Source: Arthrobacter sp. StoSoilB20 (lineage in GTDB: Bacteria > Actinomycetota > Actinomycetes > Actinomycetales > Micrococcaceae). Taken from it: a DNA stretch of 64,000 nucleotides. Shown piece by piece: positions 34,141-43,321 of the stretch. The position numbers and the translations under genes were made by a program. Location: contig NZ_AP024651.1 of assembly GCF_019977295.1 (NCBI RefSeq), positions 1,922,001-1,986,000 of the forward strand, written 5' to 3'. Under the pieces are notes generated by a model. That model ran no database searches. It saw nothing but the letters and a program-made list of their open reading frames with translations, and was not told the DNA's origin. How positions within the stretch are numbered: the first letter of the stretch is position 1; each line of letters opens with the position of its first letter.

Positions 34141-35040
34141 TCAGCGTGCTTTGTCTTGCGTCAGCCACGCCATGGCGTCGGAGAGCGAGGGGTGCTGCCA
34201 CTGGAAACCGGCCTCCGACAACCGGGCGGGTTCCATCTTCTGGTTGGCCAAAACCAGTTCATCGGCAAGCCGTCCCAAGACCAGGCGCAGGGCGGGGCCG
34301 GGGACGCGGAAGAAGGCTGGCCGGTGGTAAGCCTTGGCCAGCGCGGCCACGATCGTGTTGACATCTGCGCTTTCCGGGGCGCAAACGTTAACCGGGCCTT
34401 CAAGCTCGGAGGCCAGGAGAAATGCCAGTGCGCTCACCTCGTCGGCCAACGTGATCCAGGGCCAATACTGCCGGCCGCTTCCGAACGGCCCGCCCAGCCC
34501 AACCTTGAGCAGCGGGAGGAGCGGGCCCAATGCGCCGCCGGAGGTGCTGAGCACTACGCCTGTCCTGGGGGTTACTACCCTCACACCCTGTGGTGCTGTC
34601 CGGGCTGTTCGTTCCCACTCCACACACAAACTCCCCAGTACGCCAAAGCCCGGACCTGAATCCTCGGTCAAGAGGCCATCCCGGGAGGCGCCGTAGTAAC
34701 CGGACGCCGACTGGCTGATGAAGGTAGCGGGCGGAGTGCCAAGGCGTCCCATGGCAGCGGTCAGGGTCCTGGTGGCCTGCAGTCTTGAATCCCGGAGGAC
34801 CTGGATCCGGTTTTTGGTCCAGGGGCGGTCCCCGATTCCGGCTCCTGAAAGGTTGATGACTGCCTCCGCCGTGTCCAGGACGGCTTCGTCAAGGTGTCCG
34901 GCAGCCGGATCCCATGTCCACTCATCAGGGCCCTTGGCCGGCCTCCGCACCAACCGAATGACCTCGTGGCCGTGGCCGGTCAAGTGCTCCGCTAGAGCTG
35001 TTCCTATCATTCCCGACGCGCCGGACATCACAATTCTCAT
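34141..35040 (-). CDS. TIGR01777 family NAD(P)-binding epimerase-like protein
   Basis: 299 residues from ATG 35040. The Rossmann motif MSGASGMIGTALAEHLTGHGHEVIRLVRR opens the protein. NLSGAGIGDRPWTKNRIQVLRDSRLQATRTL, ISQSASGYYG (Tyr of the extended SDR triad) and PRTGVVLSTSGGALGPLLPLLKVGLGGPFGSGRQYWPWI are characteristic of the YfcH/TIGR01777 group. The C-terminal part (PVNVCAPESADVN, PGPALRLVLG) also fits. The substrate is unknown. ATG 35055 and GTG 35052 are nearby in-frame alternatives. It is divergent from the Tricorn gene. Confidence 0.9.
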   Translation of the reverse strand: MRIVMSGASGMIGTALAEHLTGHGHEVIRLVRRPAKGPDEWTWDPAAGHLDEAVLDTAEAVINLSGAGIGDRPWTKNRIQVLRDSRLQATRTLTAAMGRLGTPPATFISQSASGYYGASRDGLLTEDSGPGFGVLGSLCVEWERTARTAPQGVRVVTPRTGVVLSTSGGALGPLLPLLKVGLGGPFGSGRQYWPWITLADEVSALAFLLASELEGPVNVCAPESADVNTIVAALAKAYHRPAFFRVPGPALRLVLGRLADELVLANQKMEPARLSEAGFQWQHPSLSDAMAWLTQDKAR

Positions 35041-35113
35041 GACCCATCTCACCATGGGAAACGTGTGCGGTGGAAACGCCTGTCGGTGCGGCGGAGCGTG
35101 GGCGCCTCTTGAC

Positions 35114-35126
35114 TATGATCGAACAA
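35114..35126 (+). promoter_or_regulatory. Tricorn gene -10 box, leaderless start
   Basis: TATGAT (35114-35119) is exactly six bases before ATG 35126; there is no ribosome site. This also argues against longer in-frame starts back to 34718. Confidence 0.65.
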
Positions 35127-38100
35127 TGACCTCCTCCAGCTACCTCCGTTTCCCGCATGTGCACGGCGATCTGGTCACTTTCGTGGCCGAAGACGACGTT
35201 TGGGTCGCACCCCTTTCCGGTGGGCGCGCCTGGCGGGTTTCTTCCCAGCAACTGCCGGCCAGAAACCCCCGGTTCACCCCCGACGGAACGCGACTCGTGT
35301 GGACGGTGATCGTGGGCACCTCTCCTGAGGTGGTGACGGCGGACGTCAACGGCGGCGGTTACAGGCAGCTGACGTACTTCGGCCACAGCACCACGAAAGT
35401 CAAGGGTTTCACGCCGAAGGGCAACGTAGTGGTGACCAGCGCCTTCCAGCAAGCGGAAAGCCGCCACACGCATGCCTACAGCCTGCCGCTGGACGGGGGT
35501 GCCGCCGTCGAACTTCCCTTTGGTCCCGTTGAGGCAGTTGCCTTTGGTCCTGAAATCGGCGACGAGAAGCCGGTGGTGGTTTCCAGCGTCCTTTCGCGTG
35601 AGCCGGCATGGTGGAAGCGGTACCGGGGCGGTACTGCCGGCAAGCTGTGGATCGATGCGGACGGCAACGGCGAATTCGAGCGCCTCTTGCCGCAGCTCGA
35701 CGGCAACCTCACCGACCCCATGTGGATCAAGGGACGGATCGCGTTCCTTTCGGACCACGAAGGGTACGGTAACCTCTACTCCTCACTTCCGGATGGTTCA
35801 GGCTTGCGCCGCCACACCGATCACGAGGACTTCTACGTCAGGCACGCCAGCACGGACGGCGGCCGGGTCATCTTCGAATCGGCCGGCGAGTTGTGGGTGC
35901 TTCCCTCACTTGAGGCTGACGCAGAGGCAAGCAAGCTGGACATCACCCTGGGCTCGGCTTCACCGGCACGCCGTCCTGCACCGCTGAAGGTCGCCGCGCA
36001 CCTTGGCGATGTCGTTCCAAATGCTTCAGGGACGGCCAGTGCGGTGGAATCGCACGGCACCCTGCACTGGCTCCGGCACAAGGACGGCCCCTCCCGTGTA
36101 GTGGAAGCGACACCGGGAGTGCGCGCCCGCCTGCCGCGTCCGCTCACAGACGGCCGGATCGCCTACGTCGCTGACCATGGGGCGGTCGAAGCCCTGTACA
36201 TCAAGCGCATCGCATCGCGCTTGTCGGCAGTCGTGGATGTTCCCGAAGCAGTTGTTTCTTCGCCGGCGCCGGTCAATGGAGCGGATCCCTTGCCCAAGCC
36301 GGTATCCGCGTCCAATGTGTTGGGGCAGGGGAATGCTCCTGCTCAAGCACCAGTGCCTGGCGCGCCGGCAGATGACAGGCAGTCCGACGGCCTGCCGGCC
36401 GAGCCCTCTGCGGACACTGTGAGCTCCACGGACGCACCAGCAGCTCCTGATACGTCCGAAGACGGCGTCGAGGTGCGGATTGATTTCCCTTCGCCCACGC
36501 GCACGAGCGCTGTGGAAGCCAGCCCGGACGGACGATGGCTGGCAGTGGGAACCTCCTTCGGTGACGTCTATGTCGCTGATACTTCGCAGGGCACGTTGAC
36601 CCAAGTTGTCAGCGTGGGCGAGGGGAGCATTGAACAACTGGCTTGGTCCGGCGACTCCCAATGGCTTGCCTGGTCCGAGCCAGTGACGGCCTTCGGTTCT
36701 CGAAGCAAGCTCCGTATCACCCGCCCGGCTCACACCGAAACAGGCATCATTGACGTGACGGATGGCCGGTTCTGCGACGAATCGCCGAGGTTCACCCCTG
36801 ACGGGAAGTTCCTCGCTTTCCTGTCGAACCGCAGCTTCGACCCCGTCTACGACGGCCACTCCTTCGATCTGTCGTTCCCGAGTCCCATTAAGCCCTACCT
36901 GGTCGCCTTGGCTGCAGACACCCCTTCACCCTTCGGCCCGTCCGTCGACACGCTTGAGGATGTCCCGGCCTCCTCGGTAACGTCCGACGACGGCGGCGCA
37001 CCTGCCGTGCGCGTCGACCCTGAGGGCCTTGCGCACCGCGTCATCACTGTGCCCGTACCTCAAGGGAACTACTCGCAGCTGGCCGTGGCGGATGGTGCCC
37101 TGCTGTGGCTCGATACGGAGCTAACCGGTGTCACCGGCGAAGGGAAGGGTACGCCCTCGGACAAGAAGACAGCGCCGGCACTGGTGCGCTATGACCTCGC
37201 CAAGCGCAAAAAGAGTACTTTGGTTACAGCCGTGGACAGCTACAGGTTGTCCGGCGATCTCAAGCGTGTTGTGTACATCCTGGACCAGCAGGTCACCTCT
37301 GTGCCTTCCGACACCAAGGTGGACGAGGAGTCCGGAGACCTGGTGAAAGTGGAACTGAACAGGGTCAGGGTGATCCTGGACCCCGTTGCTGCCTGGGGAC
37401 AGGCCTTTGAGGAAGCGTGGCGGCTCCAGCGGGACTTCTTCTGGACCGCAGACATGGCAGGCCAGGATTGGGATTCCGTCTACACACGGTACCGCCCGAT
37501 AGTGGACCGGCTCGGGTCCCACGACGACTTGGTGGACCTGCTGTGGGAGATTCACGGTGAGCTTGGTACATCCCACGCCTACGTCAAGCCGGCCCTCGTC
37601 ACCGAGCCCGGCCGGAACGGCCAAGGGCGCCTGGGGGCTGAGCTTCACTTCGGCACCAAGGGTTGGGAGATCACGCGGATTCTCGCGGGGGAGTCCTCGG
37701 ACCCGCTGGCCACGTCGCCCTTGACCCGGCCCGGTGCGGACGCGAAGGCCGGTGACGTCCTCCTGGCGATTGACGGCGTCGAACTTTCAGCGGCTTTGAC
37801 GCCGGCCATGCAGTTGGTGGGAGCGGCCGGCCGGACAGTGGAGTTGACCCTGTTGAACGGGGAAGGACATGGCGAAGCCGCCGGCACGCAGCGCCGTGTG
37901 GCTGTGGTTCCTGTCCGTGATGAAGAACGGCTCCGGTACCAGGACTGGGTCCGGGCGAACCGCCGCACTGTGCGCGAAGCCTCGGACGGAAAGTTCGGCT
38001 ACTTGCACGTCCCTGACATGATGGCCAATGGCTGGGCCCAGCTTCACCGCGACCTGGATACGGAAACCGCCCTGGACGGGCTCATCGTGGACGTACGGCG

Positions 38101-38629
38101 TAATCGTGGAGGGCATACCTCCCAGCTGGTAGCCGAGCTCATCGGCCGCAAGGTCACCGGCTGGAGCATGCCACGTGGCGAGAAGCCCCGAACGTACCCC
38201 GATCATGCACCGCGGGGTCCGGTGATCATTCTGGCCGACGAATTTGCCGGATCTGATGGCGACATCATCACCCAGGTATCCAAGCTCAGGGGCATTGGAC
38301 CGGTGATCGGTACGCGAACCTGGGGAGGCGTCGTGGGCATCGACAACCGCTTCGCCCTGGCCGACGGTACCGGGGTGACGCAGCCCAGATACGCTACCTG
38401 GTTCAGCGGCGGAATTGGCTGGGATGTGGAAAACCGGGGCGTGGAGCCGGATATCGAGGTGCTCTTCCCCCCGCACGCCTATGCGGCCGGCTCGGATCCG
38501 CAGCTGGAGTACGGTATTGGCGCACTCAAGGAAATGATCCAGGAACTGCCAACCGACAGGCCCCCACTCCGTGAGGGGTACCGAAAGCTCCGTCCGGAGC
38601 CGTTGCCCGCGCGGCCCCGGAAGGGCTGA
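35126..38629 (+). CDS. Tricorn protease homologue (S41 family)
   Basis: 1167 residues. Tricorn degrades oligopeptides released by proteasome-like proteases. Two N-terminal beta-propellers (about 1-360 and 440-720) are joined by a Pro/Ala/Ser/Asp-rich linker (about 375-455). A PDZ domain (about 840-925) and the S41 core follow. Catalytic residues are all visible: Ser816-His817 (GTSHAY), nucleophile Ser1043-Asp1044 (GSDGD) and Glu1107 (GVEPDIEV). Short motifs such as HGDLVTFVAEDDVWVAPLSGG and FTPDGKFLAFLSNRSFDPVYD are propeller blades. It is close to pepA (43.3 kb), a likely partner in peptide turnover, and ends at a 44-bp palindrome. Confidence 0.95.
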   Translation: MTSSSYLRFPHVHGDLVTFVAEDDVWVAPLSGGRAWRVSSQQLPARNPRFTPDGTRLVWTVIVGTSPEVVTADVNGGGYRQLTYFGHSTTKVKGFTPKGNVVVTSAFQQAESRHTHAYSLPLDGGAAVELPFGPVEAVAFGPEIGDEKPVVVSSVLSREPAWWKRYRGGTAGKLWIDADGNGEFERLLPQLDGNLTDPMWIKGRIAFLSDHEGYGNLYSSLPDGSGLRRHTDHEDFYVRHASTDGGRVIFESAGELWVLPSLEADAEASKLDITLGSASPARRPAPLKVAAHLGDVVPNASGTASAVESHGTLHWLRHKDGPSRVVEATPGVRARLPRPLTDGRIAYVADHGAVEALYIKRIASRLSAVVDVPEAVVSSPAPVNGADPLPKPVSASNVLGQGNAPAQAPVPGAPADDRQSDGLPAEPSADTVSSTDAPAAPDTSEDGVEVRIDFPSPTRTSAVEASPDGRWLAVGTSFGDVYVADTSQGTLTQVVSVGEGSIEQLAWSGDSQWLAWSEPVTAFGSRSKLRITRPAHTETGIIDVTDGRFCDESPRFTPDGKFLAFLSNRSFDPVYDGHSFDLSFPSPIKPYLVALAADTPSPFGPSVDTLEDVPASSVTSDDGGAPAVRVDPEGLAHRVITVPVPQGNYSQLAVADGALLWLDTELTGVTGEGKGTPSDKKTAPALVRYDLAKRKKSTLVTAVDSYRLSGDLKRVVYILDQQVTSVPSDTKVDEESGDLVKVELNRVRVILDPVAAWGQAFEEAWRLQRDFFWTADMAGQDWDSVYTRYRPIVDRLGSHDDLVDLLWEIHGELGTSHAYVKPALVTEPGRNGQGRLGAELHFGTKGWEITRILAGESSDPLATSPLTRPGADAKAGDVLLAIDGVELSAALTPAMQLVGAAGRTVELTLLNGEGHGEAAGTQRRVAVVPVRDEERLRYQDWVRANRRTVREASDGKFGYLHVPDMMANGWAQLHRDLDTETALDGLIVDVRRNRGGHTSQLVAELIGRKVTGWSMPRGEKPRTYPDHAPRGPVIILADEFAGSDGDIITQVSKLRGIGPVIGTRTWGGVVGIDNRFALADGTGVTQPRYATWFSGGIGWDVENRGVEPDIEVLFPPHAYAAGSDPQLEYGIGALKEMIQELPTDRPPLREGYRKLRPEPLPARPRKG

Positions 38630-38646
38630 AGCAGCGGTGACGAGAC

Positions 38647-38690
38647 AGAAGAGCCCGCCGGCTTCCTGCAGGAAGCCGGCGGGCTCTTCT
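38647..38690. terminator. 44-bp perfect palindrome, bidirectional terminator
   Basis: A perfect palindrome of 22 base pairs centred at 38668/38669 (CCTGCAGG core, outer AGAAGAGCCC/GGGCTCTTCT) with no unpaired loop. It lies between convergent stops at 38629 (Tricorn) and 38726 (OsmC). Confidence 0.9.
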
Positions 38691-38725
38691 TGTGAAACCC
38701 TGGTGCTTTTGAGCACCTGGTGATG

Positions 38726-39154
38726 CTAGGCCGTCAGCGTGGCATCCAAGGTGATCTCAATGCTGGCCAGTGCGCCTGAAACAGGGCAGCCGGTCTTCGC
38801 GTCCTCGGAGATGCGGCGGAAGTCCTCTTCGGAAAGGCCAGGCACCTTGGCGGTCATGGTCAGGTGGCTGCCGGTGATTCCAGTGCCGGGAACGAACGTG
38901 ACGTCGGCCTTGGTGTTTACTTCTTCAGCTGTGAATCCTTCGCCCGCGAGGGCGTGGCTGAAAGCCATGGAGAAGCAGGCGGAGTGTGCCGCTGCGATCA
39001 GTTCTTCGGGGCTGGTCTTGCCGCCGGACTGTTCGGTACGTGCCTTCCAGGTGACATCGAATGTTCCCAGGCCTGAGCTGTCCAGCGTCGTGTTGCCGGC
39101 GCCTTCGATCAGGTTGCCGTTCCAAACCGTGTGTGCGGTGCGTGTTGCTGCCAT
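38726..39154 (-). CDS. OsmC family peroxiredoxin
   Basis: 142 residues from ATG 39154 (AAGGAG upstream). OsmC/Ohr proteins reduce organic hydroperoxides with two cysteines. Both are present: C in AAHSACFSMAFSHAL and C in DAKTGCPVSGAL. The N-terminal WNGNLIEGAGNTTLDSSGLGTFDVTWKARTEQSGGKTSPEELIAAAH is typical of the OsmC subgroup rather than Ohr. Longer in-frame starts toward 39250 are unsupported. A possible stress-induced monocistronic gene; no regulator is adjacent. Confidence 0.93.
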   Translation of the reverse strand: MAATRTAHTVWNGNLIEGAGNTTLDSSGLGTFDVTWKARTEQSGGKTSPEELIAAAHSACFSMAFSHALAGEGFTAEEVNTKADVTFVPGTGITGSHLTMTAKVPGLSEEDFRRISEDAKTGCPVSGALASIEITLDATLTA

Positions 39155-39289
39155 GTCCACTCCTTGGTGTCGTTGTGAGTCGGCAACCAGCCTGAGGCGG
39201 GTGCCACCGGTTCCCATCCTAGGGATTTGCCCGCGAGACCGCACGGACATTCCGCTGACAGTGGATTGTGACCCGGAGCTGCCGAAGCA

Positions 39290-39643
39290 TCAGTTCCAGA
39301 GAGTCGCGATGGCGATGTTCACCAAGGCCAGGCCGCCCACGCCATGGGCCAGGCCAGTGGAGACAGTTTCGCCCTTCTTGACCTTCCGGGAGCCGATAAC
39401 GGCCAGGACAGCGACGGCCACGCCAATGGCGAACTTGACCCCGAGCTTGAAATAGTTGGGATCGGCGTCAGGGAGCAAGGGGAACAACCCCATCATGGCG
39501 ATGCCGGTCAGGAGCTGGAGAAAAGCACCATCGCGCTGGCGGGGGTGGACGGTGGGCTCTTTGATGGTGGCGATCCAGTAGCCCACGATCATGGCTGCGC
39601 CGACGATGTGCAAGAACACCAGAATGCTGAAGAGAATACTCAT
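39290..39643 (-). CDS. Small four-helix membrane protein, unknown
   Basis: 117 residues with four hydrophobic segments (about 3-23, 42-58, 66-84, 96-115). The first contains the pattern SILVFLHIVGAAMIVGYWIA, with a histidine and glycines that resemble small cytochrome- or YtxH-like helices, but no family is recognised. TAGGCT stands six bases before ATG 39643 and the GGAG between them is too close to act as a ribosome site, so it is probably leaderless. A terminator of the sucB side lies beyond its stop's neighbour region. Confidence 0.8.
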   Translation of the reverse strand: MSILFSILVFLHIVGAAMIVGYWIATIKEPTVHPRQRDGAFLQLLTGIAMMGLFPLLPDADPNYFKLGVKFAIGVAVAVLAVIGSRKVKKGETVSTGLAHGVGGLALVNIAIATLWN

Positions 39644-39705
39644 GGCTCCAGCCTATCGAGTTGCTTCTACGTCCCGTAGCAAAGCCACGCGGGGTGGGTA
39701 AAGCA

Positions 39706-39743
39706 AAGGGGCAGGTCACCGGTTTCCCGGTAACCTGCCCCTT
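39706..39743. terminator. Terminator of lpdA-sucB operon
   Basis: Eleven-base stem AAGGGGCAGGT/ACCTGCCCCTT with an inner ACCGG/CCGGT stem, 30 bases past the sucB stop on the minus strand. Confidence 0.8.
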
Positions 39744-39773
39744 GATGCCAAGGGCTGGCCCTGGCGCTGAACC

Positions 39774-41531
39774 CTAGAGGCCGAGGTCGGCTTCGAAAGC
39801 ACCTTCCTCAAGGCGGGCCTTGAGGGTCTGCAGGAAGCGGCCGGCGTCTGCGCCGTCCACCAAACGGTGGTCGTACGTCAGGGAGAGGTACATCATGGAA
39901 CGGATGGCGATCGAGTCGTCACCATTCTCATCGGCTACAACCACAGCGCGCTTGACGATCGCGCCGGTGCCGAGAATACCTACCTGCGGCTGGTTGATGA
40001 TCGGGGTGTCGAACAGTGCGCCAACAGAACCGATGTTGGTGATGCTGAACGTACCGCCGGACAGTTCGTCCGGGCCGATCTTGCCGTCGCGGGTGCGGCC
40101 TGCGACATCAGCGATCTTACCGGCGAGGCCGGCAAGATTGAGGTTGCCGGCGTCGGAGATGACCGGAACCAGAAGGCCCTTGTCGGTGTCGACGGCAATC
40201 GCCAGGTGCTCGGCGTTGTGGTAGGTGATTTCCTGCTTGGATTCGTCGTAGGCAGCGTTCAGCTTGGGGTGCTGCTTCAGGGCTTCAGCAACGGCCTTTG
40301 CGATGAACGGCAGGAAGGTGAGCTTGACGCCGTTCTGGGCCAGGAACTGGTTCTTGGCCTTCAGCCGCAGCTTGGCGATCTTGGTCATGTCGACCTCGTG
40401 CACCTGCGTCAGCTGGGTGGAGACCTCAAGGGACTCGCGCATGCGGCGGGCGATAACCTGGCGGATACGCGGTGCCTTCTCCGTGGTGCCGCGCAGGGAG
40501 GATGCGACCACCGGAGCAGCGGCCTTGGCGGCCGGAGCTGCCGCGGGAGCCGATGCTGCGGGAGCTGCGGCAGCTTGCTTCGCTTCGGCGGCGGCAATGA
40601 CATCCTGTTTGCGGATACGGCCACCGACGCCGGTGCCGGAGACGGATGCGATGTCCACACCGTGCTGGTTGGCGAGCTTGCGGACCAGGGGAGTGACGTA
40701 GCCGGATTCCGAGGAACCTTCACTGGCCGGGGCCGAAGCGGGTGCAGGTGCTGCTGCGGGGGCCGGGGCCGGGGCCGGGGCAGCTGCAGGAGCCGGAGCA
40801 GCTGCGGGTGCCGGGGCGGCGGCCGGAGCCGGTGCTGCGGGGGCCGGAGCGGGGGCAGCCGGTGCTTCTGCAGCGGGTGCTGCAGGTGCGGGAGCGGCGG
40901 CCGGTGCAGCGGCGCCGGAACCGATGACGGCCAGGACAGAGCCAACCTCGGCAGTCTCATCCTCGTTGACGCGGATCTCCTGCAGCGTTCCTGCAACCGG
41001 TGACGGGATTTCGGTGTCGACCTTGTCGGTGGAGACCTCCAGGAGGGGCTCGTCGACCTCTACGGTGTCGCCTACAGCCTTGAGCCAGCGGGTAACGGTG
41101 CCTTCGGTGACGCTCTCGCCCAGGGCGGGAAGGGTTACTTCGTGGCCTTCGCCGGAGCCGGCGGCCTGAGCGGCCGGAGCTTCCTCTGCTGAAGGAGCAG
41201 CCGGAGCCTCCTGGGCCGGTGCAGCCTCCGCGGCCGGAGCAGCGGGTGCTTCCTCGGCCGGTGCAGCCTCCGTAGCAGCAGCGCCAGAGCCGGAGCCGTC
41301 GCCGATGCGTACCAAGGGGGCGCCAACTTCAGCCGTCTCGTCTTCGGCGACGAGGATTTCTTCGATGACGCCAGAGATCGGAGAAGGGATTTCAGTGTCT
41401 ACTTTGTCGGTTGAAACCTCGAGCAGCGGCTCGTCGATCTCTACCCGGTCACCAACCTGCTTGAGCCAGCGGGTGACGGTTCCTTCGGTGACACTCTCAC
41501 CGAGGGCGGGCAAGTTAACGGATTCAGACAT
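39774..41531 (-). CDS. sucB: Dihydrolipoamide acyltransferase E2 with two lipoyl domains
   Basis: 585 residues from ATG 41531. Two lipoyl domains (about 1-80 and 130-205) each carry [14 protein letters not shown], with the lipoylated lysine in DKVD. They are joined by Ala/Pro/Glu-rich linkers; the second is an almost pure Ala/Pro stretch. An E3/E1-binding domain ([32 protein letters not shown]) and the catalytic domain, with [13 protein letters not shown] holding the active histidine, follow. Databases call such proteins SucB, but in many actinobacteria the protein serves pyruvate dehydrogenase, with the 2-oxoglutarate E2 fused into OdhA. Which applies is open. It follows lpdA, 113 bases away. 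Confidence 0.93.
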   Translation of the reverse strand: MSESVNLPALGESVTEGTVTRWLKQVGDRVEIDEPLLEVSTDKVDTEIPSPISGVIEEILVAEDETAEVGAPLVRIGDGSGSGAAATEAAPAEEAPAAPAAEAAPAQEAPAAPSAEEAPAAQAAGSGEGHEVTLPALGESVTEGTVTRWLKAVGDTVEVDEPLLEVSTDKVDTEIPSPVAGTLQEIRVNEDETAEVGSVLAVIGSGAAAPAAAPAPAAPAAEAPAAPAPAPAAPAPAAAPAPAAAPAPAAAPAPAPAPAAAPAPASAPASEGSSESGYVTPLVRKLANQHGVDIASVSGTGVGGRIRKQDVIAAAEAKQAAAAPAASAPAAAPAAKAAAPVVASSLRGTTEKAPRIRQVIARRMRESLEVSTQLTQVHEVDMTKIAKLRLKAKNQFLAQNGVKLTFLPFIAKAVAEALKQHPKLNAAYDESKQEITYHNAEHLAIAVDTDKGLLVPVISDAGNLNLAGLAGKIADVAGRTRDGKIGPDELSGGTFSITNIGSVGALFDTPIINQPQVGILGTGAIVKRAVVVADENGDDSIAIRSMMYLSLTYDHRLVDGADAGRFLQTLKARLEEGAFEADLGL

Positions 41532-41644
41532 GTCGTCCCCGTTCTCCTTATTGATCTTTGTGCGGATGAATTCTGCTGGTCCGGGCCGGGTGCATCCGGC
41601 AGATTCCGCTGCATGCACCCGACCCGTTTGTCTTGGGTAAAGAC

Positions 41645-43027
41645 TTAGCCGTGGAGCGGCTTGCCCGCGAGGGCGAGGTGGGCTTCGCCCAGTGCTTCGT
41701 TCTGGGTGGGGTGGGCGTGGACCAGCTGGGCCACGTCCTCCGGGTAGGCTTCCCAGTTCACGATCAGCTGGGCTTCGCCGATCTGCTCGCCGATGCGGGA
41801 GCCGATCATGTGAATACCCACCACGGGGCCGTCCTTCTGGCGAACGAGTTTGACGATGCCGCCGGTGCCGAGGATGGAGCTCTTGCCGTTTCCGGCGAGG
41901 TTGTACTCCTGCGTCTGCACCTGGTCGTCGCCGAACTTCTCCTTGGCGGCCTTTTCGGTGTAGCCAACCGTGGCAATTTCAGGTTCGCAGTACGTGACCT
42001 TGGGGATGTTGATGTCCTCGACGATCGCCGGGTTCAGGCCGGCGATTTCCTCGGCAACAAAGATGCCCTGCTGGTAGCCGCGGTGTGCGAGCTGGACACC
42101 GGGGACGATGTCGCCCACGGCGTAGATGTTGCCGACACCGGTGTGGAGGCGTTCGTTGGTGATGACGAATCCACGGTCAATGGTGATGCCGGCTTCCTCG
42201 TAGCCCAGGTTGGCAGTGACAGGGCCACGGCCAACAGCTACGAGCAGGAGATCGGCTTCAAACGTCTGGCCGTCAACAAGGGTGACCTTCACGCCGTCGT
42301 CGTTCTGCTCGACGCCCTGGAAGAAGATGCCGGTGGTGAACTTGATGCCGCGCTTCTTGAAGGCACGCTCAAGGTTCTTCACGATCGAGGCGTCCTCGTT
42401 GGGAACCAGGGAGGGGAGGCCTTCGATGATGGTGACGTCCACGCCGAACGACTTCCAGACAGAAGCGAATTCAACGCCGATGACGCCGCCGCCAAGGACG
42501 ATCGCGCTCTTGGGGATGTAGTCCATGGTCAGTGCTTGGTCGGAAGTGATGACCTTGCCGCCGATTTCCAAGCCAGGCAATGAACGGGAGTAGGAACCCG
42601 TGGCCAGGACAATGTTCTTGCCCGTGTAGGAGGTGCCGTTCACAACGACGGTGTTATTGCCCTGGAGCTTGCCTTCACCCTCGATGACGGTGATGCCCTT
42701 GGACTTGATGAGTCCCTGGAGGCCCTTGTACTTGCCGGCAATGATGCCGTCCTTGTAGGCGTTCACGGCGGGCATGTCGATGCTGTCCAGCGTGACGTTC
42801 ACTCCATACTTGGCCGAATCCCGCGCGTGGTCGGCCAATTCGGCCGAGTGCAGGAGTGCCTTGGTGGGGATACAACCGTTGTGCAGGCAGGTTCCGCCGA
42901 GCTTTGCCTTTTCCACAAGGCCAACGGTGAACCCAAGCTGTACGGCCCGCAGGGCAGTGGCGTAGCCGCCGCTGCCGCCACCGAGTACCAGGATGTCGAA
43001 TTCTTGCGCAGTTGCCTGATCGGCCAC
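41645..43027 (-). CDS. lpdA: Dihydrolipoyl dehydrogenase (E3)
   Basis: 460 residues from GTG 43027, where GAGGGAG is seven bases upstream; the longer frame to 43168 has no start signal. It reoxidises dihydrolipoyl groups of 2-oxo acid dehydrogenases. FAD motif [19 protein letters not shown], redox disulfide [20 protein letters not shown] motif [21 protein letters not shown], second FAD motif [10 protein letters not shown], and the C-terminal [15 protein letters not shown] with the catalytic His-Glu pair are all present. It forms a unit with the E2 gene downstream. Confidence 0.97.
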   Translation of the reverse strand: MADQATAQEFDILVLGGGSGGYATALRAVQLGFTVGLVEKAKLGGTCLHNGCIPTKALLHSAELADHARDSAKYGVNVTLDSIDMPAVNAYKDGIIAGKYKGLQGLIKSKGITVIEGEGKLQGNNTVVVNGTSYTGKNIVLATGSYSRSLPGLEIGGKVITSDQALTMDYIPKSAIVLGGGVIGVEFASVWKSFGVDVTIIEGLPSLVPNEDASIVKNLERAFKKRGIKFTTGIFFQGVEQNDDGVKVTLVDGQTFEADLLLVAVGRGPVTANLGYEEAGITIDRGFVITNERLHTGVGNIYAVGDIVPGVQLAHRGYQQGIFVAEEIAGLNPAIVEDINIPKVTYCEPEIATVGYTEKAAKEKFGDDQVQTQEYNLAGNGKSSILGTGGIVKLVRQKDGPVVGIHMIGSRIGEQIGEAQLIVNWEAYPEDVAQLVHAHPTQNEALGEAHLALAGKPLHG

Positions 43028-43259
43028 TAAAACGCTCCCTCGCGTGAATGATGACACGGGACTGCGTGCCATCTGGTCTTTGGAACTTGTTCTGCCGTGA
43101 TTATGCCAGCACCTAAGTTCTCTTGCATTTGTGACTATCGAGTTCACCTTAGCGAACCACCTACCCATGCTCCACCCTCTGCGGGTGTTTGTGGAGCGCT
43201 TGTGTCGAGACTCACGTTCCCTTGTGACACAGCGCTACACCCCGCATAATTCCGGGGTT

Positions 43260-43295
43260 GTGCAGGCCTTGCGGGTGTGCCCGCAAGGCCTGCAC
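43260..43295. terminator. Strong hairpin downstream of pepA
   Basis: 16-bp perfect stem GTGCAGGCCTTGCGGG/CCCGCAAGGCCTGCAC with loop TGTG, 26 bases past the pepA stop on the minus strand. No T-run. The remaining 43028-43259 is the lpdA upstream region; CATAAT on the minus strand near 43106 is a possible -10, otherwise nothing is seen. Confidence 0.7.
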
Positions 43296-43321
43296 CGCCC
43301 GGGTGGGCAGGGGCGTGGTGC

